Source: Rhodoferax sp.
Lineage (GTDB): Bacteria > Pseudomonadota > Gammaproteobacteria > Burkholderiales > Burkholderiaceae_C
Reading direction: 5' to 3'
DNA length: 39,827 nucleotides
NCBI RefSeq assembly: GCF_025354435.1
Contig: NZ_JANXMU010000005.1
Coordinates: 1-39,827 of the forward strand
Part shown: piece by piece, positions 33,106 through 39,827 of the stretch
Layout: every line of letters starts with the position of its first letter
Numbering within the stretch: the first letter of the stretch is position 1
Translations under genes and position numbers: made by a program
The notes under the pieces: generated by a model
Database searches by the model: none
The model's input: only the letters and a program-made list of their open reading frames with translations
What the model was told of the DNA's origin: nothing

Positions 33106-34109
33106 GCTTGCAGCAAGGCCGTAGCGAGGGCCTCCACGCCGCCGCGCATCGGGTCCACCACCGGCAGACTCAGCTCCCGGGTGATGCGGTTGGCGTAGGC
33201 ATCCCACGCGGCATCTGACAGGCTGGACGAGTTGATGCTGATGCCCACGCAGCGCACAGCCGGGTTGGTCAAGCGGCCCGCCTCGACATAGCGGTCGATG
33301 GCGACCTGCAGGTCGGGAATCGGAAAGCCGGGGTAGCCCTCGATGCAATCGCGCGCCGGGTCGTGGCAGAGTACCAGCGCATCCGGCTGCGAGCCGTGCA
33401 GCAGGCCCAAGGTCACCCCCGCATAGGCCGGGTGGAACAGCGCGCCCTGCCCTTCGATCACATCCCAGTGATCTGGCGCATTGTCGGGCGACAGCTGCTC
33501 GGCGGCACCGGCCACAAAATCGGAAATCACCGCGTCGATGGCCACACCTTCGCCCGCAATCATTACGCCGGTCTGGCCGGTGGCGCGGAAGGTGGCGGCC
33601 ACACCGCGGCGTTGCAGCGCCTGGGCCAAAGCCAGGGCAGTATATTTTTTGCCTAACGCGCAGTCGGTGCCCACGGTCAGCACCCGCTGGCCGCTACGCT
33701 TGCGGCCCGTACCCGCCGGGAAGCTTTGGTCGGAATGCCGCACGTCGATCAGGCGCGCGCCGCTGCGCTGAGCCGCCTGCACCAAGCGCGGGAAGGATGT
33801 CAGGCGCGAATGCTGGCCGCTGACGATATCCAGGCCTGCGTCCAGCGCGGCTTCCAGTTCGGCCAGCCAGTGCTCGGGCAGGGCCCCGCCCACGGCGGCC
33901 ACGCCCACCACCAGCGAGCCCGCTCCCTCCTGCGCCGCTTGCTGAGGTGACAGGCGGGGCAGGCCCAGGCTGATGGTGGCGGTGGGCAGGCTCCATTCGC
34001 CCAGGACATCGTCGGCACACCAGTCGCGCAGGCCAAAGGCTGTTTTGGCATCGGATTTCAGCGTGACATCGCCCAGAAACAAAAGATAGGGTTTACGGAG
34101 TTGGTGCAT
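33102..34109 (-). CDS. dgcN: DUF1611 protein, D-glutamate N-acetyltransferase (DgcN)
   Basis: A 335-residue DUF1611 protein with an N-terminal Rossmann-like part and a P-loop-like motif VGTDCALGKKYTALAL near the centre. Members next to DgcA-type epimerases acetylate D-glutamate, so D-Glu becomes N-acetyl-D-Glu, is racemised, and enters L-glutamate metabolism. I base the function on that published pairing; sequence alone shows only DUF1611. The start is ATG 34109 (MHQLRKPYLLFLGDV); ATG 34139 is possible. It diverges from an amino-acid binding protein gene. Confidence 0.85.
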   Translation of the reverse strand: MHQLRKPYLLFLGDVTLKSDAKTAFGLRDWCADDVLGEWSLPTATISLGLPRLSPQQAAQEGAGSLVVGVAAVGGALPEHWLAELEAALDAGLDIVSGQHSRLTSFPRLVQAAQRSGARLIDVRHSDQSFPAGTGRKRSGQRVLTVGTDCALGKKYTALALAQALQRRGVAATFRATGQTGVMIAGEGVAIDAVISDFVAGAAEQLSPDNAPDHWDVIEGQGALFHPAYAGVTLGLLHGSQPDALVLCHDPARDCIEGYPGFPIPDLQVAIDRYVEAGRLTNPAVRCVGISINSSSLSDAAWDAYANRITRELSLPVVDPMRGGVEALATALLQA

Positions 34110-34223
34110 GGTTTTGATTCGATTCAAGTGGCCTGTCATCGCATAGCCGGTCGCGTGCCAAAGGCTTTGGCGAGCCGGAGCGTAAGTCCGTTTGTCCCCG
34201 CAAAACCATGCCCGGAACAGCCT

Positions 34224-34241
34224 CTACACCTACAGGTATAG
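34224..34241. promoter_or_regulatory. Candidate operator in the dgcN divergent region
   Basis: CTACACCT-AC-AGGTATAG is a near-perfect palindrome with one mismatched pair, midway between dgcN and the binding protein gene. The 290-nt region (34110-34399) carries no convincing gene. The cognate regulator is unknown. Confidence 0.35.
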
Positions 34242-34275
34242 ACCATCGAACCCCGCGGACAAGCTCCAAAAAATG

Positions 34276-34301
34276 GGGCTATCCCTTTGGGGGTAGAGCC
34301 C
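34276..34301. promoter_or_regulatory. Imperfect GC-rich inverted repeat upstream of the binding protein
   Basis: GGGCTATCCC and GGGGGTAGAGCCC pair imperfectly around TTT, about 100 nt before the binding protein start. It may be an operator or a leader hairpin. Evidence is symmetry only. Confidence 0.3.
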
Positions 34302-34399
34302 GTTCACCACCCCATAAATCGCCGTATTCTTGCGCCGCGTTCCCTGCATCCCACGACCAATCTGCGCCGATATGGCGTTCACACTTCCAGGAATTCCCG

Positions 34400-35176
34400 A
34401 TGAAACTGAAGCATCTTCTATCCCTTGTCTGCCTTGCGCTGGGTCTGTCGGCCCAGGCGGCGGACACCAAAGACTTGCGCATCGGCACCGATGCCACCTA
34501 CGAGCCCTTCGAGTACAAAGCCCCGGACGGCAAACTGGTGGGCTTCGAGATTGAGCTGGGCCACGCCATCTGCGCCGAGATGAAACGCCGCTGCGTGTTC
34601 CTGGAGTCACCCTGGGATGCGCTGGTGCCGTCGCTGCAGGCCCGCAAGTTCGAGATGATCATGTCCGGCATGACAGTGACCGACGACCGCCGCAAGACCG
34701 TAGCCTTCAGCGACAAGATTACCGACATTCCGTACCGCGTCATCATCAAGCACGGCAGCGGCCTGGACGGCTCGCCCGCCGCCCTCAAAAGCAAGAAGGT
34801 CGGCGTACTCAAGGGCTCGACCGAGGCAGACTACGCCGAAAAATACTACGCAAAGGCCGGGGCCACGGTACAGCGCTACGAGTCCACCCAAGACTCTTAC
34901 CTGGACATCGCCTCGGGCCGATTGGATGCCATCATCGGCAACCTAGTGGAGATGAAAATGGGCTTTCTGGCCAAGCCCGAAGGCAAACCCTTCGAATTTG
35001 CCAGCTACGAGCTGAAAGACCCAGCGGTGCTGGGCTACGGCACTGGCGTGGCTATGCGCAAGCAAGACACGCAGCTCAAAGCCGATTTCAACGCCGCGCT
35101 GAAAGCCGTACACGCCAGCGGTACCTACCAAAAAATCGCCAGCAAATACTTCGATTTCGACGTGTACGGCAAGTAA
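34400..35176 (+). CDS. Amino-acid ABC transporter substrate-binding protein
   Basis: A 258-residue periplasmic family-3 binding protein. AGGA at 34389-34392 precedes ATG 34400, giving signal peptide MKLKHLLSLVCLALGLSAQA. Typical motifs are IGTDATYEPFEYKAPDGKLV and EMIMSGMTVTDDRRKTVAFS. Family resemblance is to cationic/polar amino-acid receptors. Divergence from dgcN suggests it may capture D-glutamate or related D-amino acids; that is inference. No permease or ATPase lies beside it. Its TAA directly abuts the stop of the convergent LuxR-type gene. Confidence 0.9.
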   Translation: MKLKHLLSLVCLALGLSAQAADTKDLRIGTDATYEPFEYKAPDGKLVGFEIELGHAICAEMKRRCVFLESPWDALVPSLQARKFEMIMSGMTVTDDRRKTVAFSDKITDIPYRVIIKHGSGLDGSPAALKSKKVGVLKGSTEADYAEKYYAKAGATVQRYESTQDSYLDIASGRLDAIIGNLVEMKMGFLAKPEGKPFEFASYELKDPAVLGYGTGVAMRKQDTQLKADFNAALKAVHASGTYQKIASKYFDFDVYGK

Positions 35177-36091
35177 TCAGCCCGCTGCGGGCCCGGCCTC
35201 CAGCAACGTCTTGCACCGGCTGGCGGCTGGCGCACTTTGGTAGACCGCGAGCGGGTCGACCGCCGCATCGGGCTCGGCAAACGGAATGCACTGGATGAAC
35301 AGCGAGAACAACTCGGCCTGCGAGCCGATATCCAGCTTGCGGTGGATGTTCTTGCGGTGGATCTTGATCGTGCCCTCGGTAGTCTTCAGCCGCTCGGCCG
35401 TCAACGCCGACGAATAGCCACTGATCATGTAGAACAGCACCTGGCGCTCGCGCTGGGTCAGCAGCGAACTGGCAAAATTTTCCACCGTGCTCTGCACCTT
35501 GCGGTGGGTCAACCGGTCGCTGTGGCGCTCGGCGGCGGCGGCCGTCAGGGCATGGTGTTTGGCGGTAGCCGAAATGAGGATAGGCGCCAGCGTGCGGATC
35601 GCCAAAAGATCGGTGGCCTGGAAAGGGGTATGGCGGATGCTGCGCTCGATAAAAATGTTCAGCGCCGTGTCTTCGTTGATGCGCCACAGCAGGTCCACCG
35701 AGTCCGACAAGCCGATCTGCGAATAAAACACCCGGTAGTACTCGGAGTCGTAAAAATCGTCCGGTGCAATATCGCGCAGCCAGTACACGCCGCTGGGGCA
35801 GCCCTGTAAAAACAGCTGGTAGTTCGGGTCCAGCACATAGGGGCCGGACAAAAACGCGTCCTCTGGCAGGCTGCGTTCCTGCGGATTGAAGCGGTGCAGA
35901 ATGCGGCGCGGCTGCTGGTGTCGGTGAAACACCATGGCTCCGCCCGAATCCACAGCGCAGACCTTACCCAACACGTTCAACACCGTATCAAACCAGTCGG
36001 TGCTGCCAATAGCTTCCACCATGGTGGCCAGCGCGCCGACCAGGTCCGTATCCAGCGGCAAACACAGGCGGGTGGCGTAGGGGTTGTCCAT
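35177..36091 (-). CDS. LuxR-family transcriptional regulator
   Basis: A 304-residue regulator with an N-terminal ligand/GAF-like region (to about residue 200, unassigned) and a C-terminal LuxR helix-turn-helix (LTQRERQVLFYMISGYSSALTAERLKTTEGTIKIHRKNI, about 212-250). No receiver domain and no autoinducer-domain signature are visible, so it is neither a two-component regulator nor a clear quorum sensor. It is tail-to-tail with the binding protein gene with no gap and may control it and dgcN-dgcA. Confidence 0.9.
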   Translation of the reverse strand: MDNPYATRLCLPLDTDLVGALATMVEAIGSTDWFDTVLNVLGKVCAVDSGGAMVFHRHQQPRRILHRFNPQERSLPEDAFLSGPYVLDPNYQLFLQGCPSGVYWLRDIAPDDFYDSEYYRVFYSQIGLSDSVDLLWRINEDTALNIFIERSIRHTPFQATDLLAIRTLAPILISATAKHHALTAAAAERHSDRLTHRKVQSTVENFASSLLTQRERQVLFYMISGYSSALTAERLKTTEGTIKIHRKNIHRKLDIGSQAELFSLFIQCIPFAEPDAAVDPLAVYQSAPAASRCKTLLEAGPAAG

Positions 36092-36220
36092 AGAGGCTAG
36101 TGTCGCAGACCAGAAACTCCTTCTTTTTCAGAAGTAAATATCTCCATTTAGCTGCTTTTTCAAGCTGCTTTATTTCCTTAGTATCGCGGGCACATCAACT
36201 TGTCTTCGCTGGAGAACACC

Positions 36221-37150
36221 ATGAAAAAAATACTTTCCCTGCTGGCTGTGGTCATGGCCCTGGGCATGTCCACGGTAGCCGTGGACGCAGAAGCCGCCAA
36301 GCGCATGGGCGCAGGCAAATCCCTGGGCATGCAACGCGATGCCACACCGAACAAGGCACCCACAGCCGCACCAGCCCAAACGGCTGCCGCCAACCCAGCC
36401 GCTGCCGCAGCACCTGCTGCTGCAGCGCCCAAGCGCTCGTGGATGGGCCCGTTGGCCGGTATCGCCGCAGGCCTGGGCCTGGCCGCATTGGCATCGCACT
36501 TTGGCTTCGGCGGCGAACTCGCCTCCATGCTGATGATGGGCCTGCTGGCCGCCGGCATCATGGTAGCGGTGGGCTTCTTCCTGCGCAAACGCGCTGCAGC
36601 CAAGGCTGGGGCCAACGGTGGCATGCAGTACGCCGGAGCCGGTGCACCCACCAGCATCTCGCCTGCTGCGCCTGCCTACAAGGTAGAAATGCCCGGCACT
36701 TCCAGCAATGTGACCGGTTCCAACATCGGCTCCAGCATTGGTTCGGGCATCGGTGGCAGCGTTCCCGTGCGCTCGGCCATCCCTGCTGACTTTGATGTGG
36801 CCGGTTTTGTGCGCAACGCCAAAGTCAACTTTATCCGCCTGCAAGCGGCCAACGATGCCGGCAACCTGGACGACATCCGCCAGTTCACCACGCCGGAAAT
36901 GTTTGCCCAACTGAAGATGGACCTGAGCGACCGCGGTGCCGCTGCGCAGCAGACCGATGTGGTCAACATCGACGGCGACGTGCTGGAAGTGGCAGAAGAA
37001 AACGGCCACTACGTAGTAAGCGTCCGCTTCACTGGCCTGATCCGCGAAGAATCCACGGCACCATCCGAGCCGTTCGACGAAGTCTGGCACCTGACCAAGC
37101 CGTTGCAAGGCGCAGGCGGTTGGGTGCTGTCGGGAATTCAGCAGATGTAA
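36221..37150 (+). CDS. Tim44-domain membrane protein
   Basis: A 309-residue protein. GGAG precedes ATG 36221 at good spacing; a TTG 21 nt earlier is less likely. A signal peptide (MKKILSLLAVVMALGMSTVA) is followed by an Ala/Pro-rich stretch, two hydrophobic segments (about residues 78-93 and 100-118) and a C-terminal Tim44-like domain (FVRNAKVNFIRLQAANDAGN; ending in FDEVWHLTKPLQGAGGWVLSGIQQM). Family members are envelope proteins of unclear function in bacteria. It stands alone with a strong terminator. Confidence 0.87.
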   Translation: MKKILSLLAVVMALGMSTVAVDAEAAKRMGAGKSLGMQRDATPNKAPTAAPAQTAAANPAAAAAPAAAAPKRSWMGPLAGIAAGLGLAALASHFGFGGELASMLMMGLLAAGIMVAVGFFLRKRAAAKAGANGGMQYAGAGAPTSISPAAPAYKVEMPGTSSNVTGSNIGSSIGSGIGGSVPVRSAIPADFDVAGFVRNAKVNFIRLQAANDAGNLDDIRQFTTPEMFAQLKMDLSDRGAAAQQTDVVNIDGDVLEVAEENGHYVVSVRFTGLIREESTAPSEPFDEVWHLTKPLQGAGGWVLSGIQQM

Positions 37151-37168
37151 TCCACCTGCACCGCAGGC

Positions 37169-37204
37169 AAAAGCCCCGGCACTTCGGTGTCGGGGCTTTT
37201 TTTA
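37169..37204 (+). terminator. Intrinsic terminator after the Tim44-domain gene
   Basis: AAAAGCCCCGGCAC and GTGTCGGGGCTTTT pair through a TTCG tetraloop, followed by TTTTTT. It lies 18 nt after the stop. Confidence 0.93.
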
Positions 37205-37368
37205 TAGGCCGCACTACAGCATGCAGTGTGACCGCAAGCCGCTGAAATAGCACCGCACACATTCTTGCCCGACCAGATAGAGGCCTTGAGCCACTGCACC
37301 GGTACACAGCAGCACTTGGCGTGCACCGATCCACATTTTCATGCATTCAAAAGCCATGCAGCCCTTCA

Positions 37369-37530
37369 TGAATATGCCGAATCAGCTACTGAATATGCAG
37401 CATCTCGAACGCCACAAACGGCTTTGACTAACACGCTTGCGGTATCGCTGACCGACTAACCATATGCCTAATATTTCGTTAACAAATCCGCGCTGGAAAC
37501 CTAGCATTTGCCTATCCGTGAAAACTCACG
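37369..37530 (+). promoter_or_regulatory. Leader region of the MetQ-like gene with direct and inverted repeats
   Basis: The 350-nt gap 37205-37555 has no convincing gene (a 64-codon frame at 37265-37459 has no start signal). TGAATATGC occurs at 37369-37377 and 37390-37398, a 21-bp period or two helical turns. CGTGA-AAAC-TCACG (37517-37530) is a perfect 5-bp palindrome just before the ribosome site. AT content rises in 37440-37555, as expected for a promoter. Regulators are unknown. Confidence 0.4.
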
Positions 37531-37555
37531 CAAACAAATGAAAAGGAAATTCCGT

Positions 37556-38386
37556 ATGTTGAAATTCAAAGCTGCGTCCCTGGGCCGTAGAAACAGTTTC
37601 GGCCTGCTGTTGACAGGTGTGTTGGCCATTGGCGTACTCCATGCCCCCCTCTTGGCGCAAGCCCAGACCACGGTGCGGGTAGGCATCATTGGTGGCGAAG
37701 ACGAAGACCTGTGGAAAGTGGTGGCCGCCCAAGCCGCTAAGCAGGGCCTGACCATCAAGACCGTGGTGTTCAACGACTACACCCAACCCAATGAAGCGCT
37801 GGAGCGCGGCGATGTGGATGCCAATGCCTTCCAGCACAAGCCGTATTTGGACAACCAGATCAAGACCCGCGGCTACCAGATCACACCGGTCGGCTACACC
37901 GCCGTCTGGCCCATTGGGCTGTATTCACGCAAAGTGAGCTCCGTCGCCAACCTACCCAAGGGCGCGGTCATTGGCGTGCCGAATGACCCCTCCAACGAAG
38001 GCCGCGCCCTGTTGCTGCTGCAAAGCGAAGGCCTGATCAAACTGCGCGAGGGATCGGGCATCCTCGCCACCACGGCGGACATCGTCTCCAACCCCAGGGA
38101 ACTCAAGATCAAGGAACTGGACGCTGGTATTCTGGGCCGCAGCATCGACGACTTGATCGCTGCCGTGGTCAACACCGACTGGGCTCTGAAGGCCGGGCTG
38201 AAGGCCGACAAGGACCGTATCGCCCAGGAAAAAGTCGCCAACAACCCGTACAACAACTTCATTGCCGTCAAGACCGACAAACAAAATGCGCCCTGGGTCA
38301 AAGGACTGGTTGCGGCCTACCAAAACGATGCGGTGAAAGAGGCCTTGAACAAGGTCTACAAGGGCACCGGCCTGGCCGCCTGGTAG
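37556..38386 (+). CDS. MetQ/NlpA-family ABC substrate-binding protein
   Basis: A 276-residue periplasmic protein of the NlpA/MetQ family (VRVGIIGGEDEDLWKVVAAQA; QPNEALERGDVDANAFQHKPYLD; IGVPNDPSNEGRALLLLQSEG). AAGGA 8 nt upstream supports ATG 37556 over 37538 or 37508. The signal segment ends in LLAQAQ without a lipobox Cys, unlike classical MetQ lipoproteins. Members bind methionine or other sulfur/amino-acid ligands. No ATPase or permease is seen; they may lie beyond the window. An FAD oxidoreductase follows after 5 nt. Confidence 0.9.
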   Translation: MLKFKAASLGRRNSFGLLLTGVLAIGVLHAPLLAQAQTTVRVGIIGGEDEDLWKVVAAQAAKQGLTIKTVVFNDYTQPNEALERGDVDANAFQHKPYLDNQIKTRGYQITPVGYTAVWPIGLYSRKVSSVANLPKGAVIGVPNDPSNEGRALLLLQSEGLIKLREGSGILATTADIVSNPRELKIKELDAGILGRSIDDLIAAVVNTDWALKAGLKADKDRIAQEKVANNPYNNFIAVKTDKQNAPWVKGLVAAYQNDAVKEALNKVYKGTGLAAW

Positions 38387-38391
38387 CACCT

Positions 38392-39783
38392 TTGGAGCAT
38401 TTCTTTACTGCACAATCCGACAGGGTGCGGGTTCGCCACCTGCCCCTGGACGACAACGTAAATGGCTGGTCGGCCCTGCTGCCGACGCGCCAGATAACCG
38501 CTCCGTTGCAGGGCAAACACGCGGCCGACTGGCTGGTCGTGGGTGCCGGGTACGCTGGGCTGGCTTTTGCCAGGCGCGTAGCAGAAAACCGTCCGCAAGA
38601 CCATGTGGTGCTGATCGACGCAGGCACAGTGGGCGACAACGCTTCCGGGCGCAATTCCGGTTTTGCCATCGATATCCCGCACAGCGTGGGCAGCACGGTG
38701 GCCGAACTCCGAACCGCAGACAACTACAAACGTCTGCTGCAGGCAGGAACCGCGGACTTGAAAGCCCTGGTTCTGCACCACCGCATTGCATGCGACTGGC
38801 GGGAACAAGGCAAATTCCAAGCAGCGGTGTCCCCGGAATTAACCCCGGCAATGCAAGCCTACGCAAGGGCATTGGAAACCCTGAAAGTACCCTTCGAACT
38901 GCTGGACAAAGCCGCATTGGCAAAGCGCCTGGGCACTGGCTATTACGGTCTGGGCATTTTTTCGCCTGGCTGTGTGTTGCTTAACCCCGCCGCATTGACC
39001 CGCGGCCTGGCGGACCACCTGCCAGCCAATGTCAGCCTGTTCGAGCGAACGCCTGCGCTGGACTTCAACTTTGGATCCCCGTCCGAGGTGCAGACACCCG
39101 GCGGCGAGATCCGTGCACGGCACGTGGTCATCGCCACCAATGGGGCTGCCGCGCAATTGCCGGGCCTGGCTAACCAGTTGGTGAACCTGTCCACCTACGC
39201 CTCACTCACCCAGCCCCTGACCCCGGAGCAGCGCCAGCGCATCGGCCATCCCGACGACTGGGGCCTGACCCCGTTGTCCGCAGTCGCCGGGGCCACCATA
39301 CGCTACACGCACGATCACCGTGTGCTGATCCGCCAGCAGGTGCGGCACACGCCCCAACTCCACAACCGTGCGGCGGATTCTGAACGCCAGGTGTCACAGC
39401 ATCGGCAGATTTTTCTGTCCCGTTTTCCCGAGTTGCGGGATGTGCCGATGGCGCACAGCTGGTCCGGGCTGATCAGCTTCACCCGCAACGGCGCTCCGCG
39501 TTGGGGACAGCTCGGCCCGAATGTGTACGCTGCAGTGGGCTGCAATGGCGCAGGGATTTCCAAGCAAACCATTGCGGGTACCACCCTGGCCGACCTGGCC
39601 AGCGGAGTCGACAACCCGTTGATCGCCGACATGCAGGCGCTGGGCGGGCCCAGCTACATTCCGCCCCGGCCTGTACTGGATCTGGGGGTTAAGGCAATGC
39701 TGAACAAGGCCATTCAAAATGGCTCTTCCGGGGTACTGATAACAAGAATGCGCCGAATCCGGCCAAAACGAGTCGTTTTCTAA
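38392..39783 (+). CDS. FAD-dependent oxidoreductase (DadA/PuuB type)
   Basis: A 463-residue flavoenzyme with an FAD-binding turn (WLVVGAGYAGLAFARRVAE, about residues 47-65), NASGRNSGFAIDIPHS and C-terminal GLISFTRNGAPRWGQLGPNV with GCNGAGISKQTIAG. The architecture matches glycine/D-amino-acid and gamma-glutamylputrescine oxidases; the substrate is unknown. The start is taken as TTG 38392, just after the binding protein stop, with no clear ribosome site; GTG 38425 is a possible alternative. Proximity to the MetQ-like gene suggests it oxidises the imported ligand. The C-terminal tail is basic (TRMRRIRPKRVVF). Confidence 0.82.
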   Translation: MEHFFTAQSDRVRVRHLPLDDNVNGWSALLPTRQITAPLQGKHAADWLVVGAGYAGLAFARRVAENRPQDHVVLIDAGTVGDNASGRNSGFAIDIPHSVGSTVAELRTADNYKRLLQAGTADLKALVLHHRIACDWREQGKFQAAVSPELTPAMQAYARALETLKVPFELLDKAALAKRLGTGYYGLGIFSPGCVLLNPAALTRGLADHLPANVSLFERTPALDFNFGSPSEVQTPGGEIRARHVVIATNGAAAQLPGLANQLVNLSTYASLTQPLTPEQRQRIGHPDDWGLTPLSAVAGATIRYTHDHRVLIRQQVRHTPQLHNRAADSERQVSQHRQIFLSRFPELRDVPMAHSWSGLISFTRNGAPRWGQLGPNVYAAVGCNGAGISKQTIAGTTLADLASGVDNPLIADMQALGGPSYIPPRPVLDLGVKAMLNKAIQNGSSGVLITRMRRIRPKRVVF

Positions 39784-39803
39784 CCCCTTGGGGCTAGGTT
39801 CGC

Positions 39804-39817
39804 GGGCCTTTGGGCCC
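39804..39817. terminator. Possible hairpin near the right edge
   Basis: GGGCC-TTTG-GGCCC forms a 5-bp stem 20 nt after the oxidoreductase stop, with a weak T-rich tail before the window ends. Confidence 0.3.
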
Positions 39818-39827
39818 ACTTTGCGCC

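Noticed and set aside
36151-36173. AGCTGCTTT direct repeat before the Tim44-domain gene
   Set aside because: Short, T-rich and without symmetry or a promoter context that supports a function.
37265-37459. Small open frame in the MetQ-like leader
   Set aside because: No ribosome site, no family resemblance, and it covers likely regulatory repeats.
39765-39779. AAAACGA-G-TCGTTTT palindrome at the end of the oxidoreductase gene
   Set aside because: The one-base loop and coding position make a functional terminator doubtful; it may simply reflect the basic tail codons.

Overview
The window looks like a chromosomal segment of a Burkholderiales bacterium, most likely a Comamonadaceae member such as Rhodoferax or a close relative. 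This rests on high GC, dense gene packing, family content (FimV-like protein, DUF3455/ECF module, DgcN/DgcA, many amino-acid binding proteins) and a dispersed palindromic repeat of the kind I associate with that family. I see no transposase, integrase, phage gene or CRISPR array. There are 34 complete protein genes, one C-terminal fragment at the left edge and one tRNA-Arg.

Layout. 1-5.4 kb: a D-2-hydroxyacid dehydrogenase, a FimV-like protein, a Crp/Fnr regulator, a conserved hypothetical and tRNA-Arg(UCU). 5.4-16.4 kb: an N-acetylglucosamine (or chitin-oligosaccharide) utilisation island. It has nagA, a divergently oriented sensing operon (periplasmic binding protein, OmpR-type regulator, histidine kinase), and a six-gene operon for import (binding protein, two permeases, UgpC-type ATPase), sugar phosphorylation (BadF/BcrA-type kinase) and a SIS-domain deaminase. 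Together they form an ABC-plus-kinase route to fructose-6-phosphate without a phosphotransferase system. 16.7-19.6 kb: a complete polar amino-acid ABC importer. 19.7-22.4 kb: a SNF2-type helicase.

22.5-27.1 kb (minus strand): an amino-acid binding protein; a DadA-like FAD amino-acid dehydrogenase behind a tandem glycine riboswitch; and an ECF sigma / anti-sigma pair following a DUF3455 lipoprotein. 27.3-32.1 kb: a four-PAS GGDEF-EAL protein and a ClcB-like CLC protein with CBS domains. 32.1-36.1 kb: dgcA and dgcN (D-glutamate catabolism) diverging from an amino-acid binding protein, then a LuxR-type regulator. 36.2-39.8 kb: a Tim44-domain membrane protein, a MetQ/NlpA-type binding protein and an FAD oxidoreductase, after which the window ends.

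Most unusual points: (1) the two glycine aptamers upstream of dadA are separated by about 140 nt holding two strong hairpins and a 64-codon reading frame that runs through aptamer 2; (2) the ECF sigma start codon lies inside a perfect 11-bp inverted repeat; (3) the sugar-sensing kinase has Gly where the H-box normally has an acidic residue, and it is encoded with its own binding protein; (4) tandem AACGTAATG repeats lie between the two sugar operons; (5) there are four clear copies and one decayed copy of a palindromic repeat. All calls are from reading the sequence; no database search was run.
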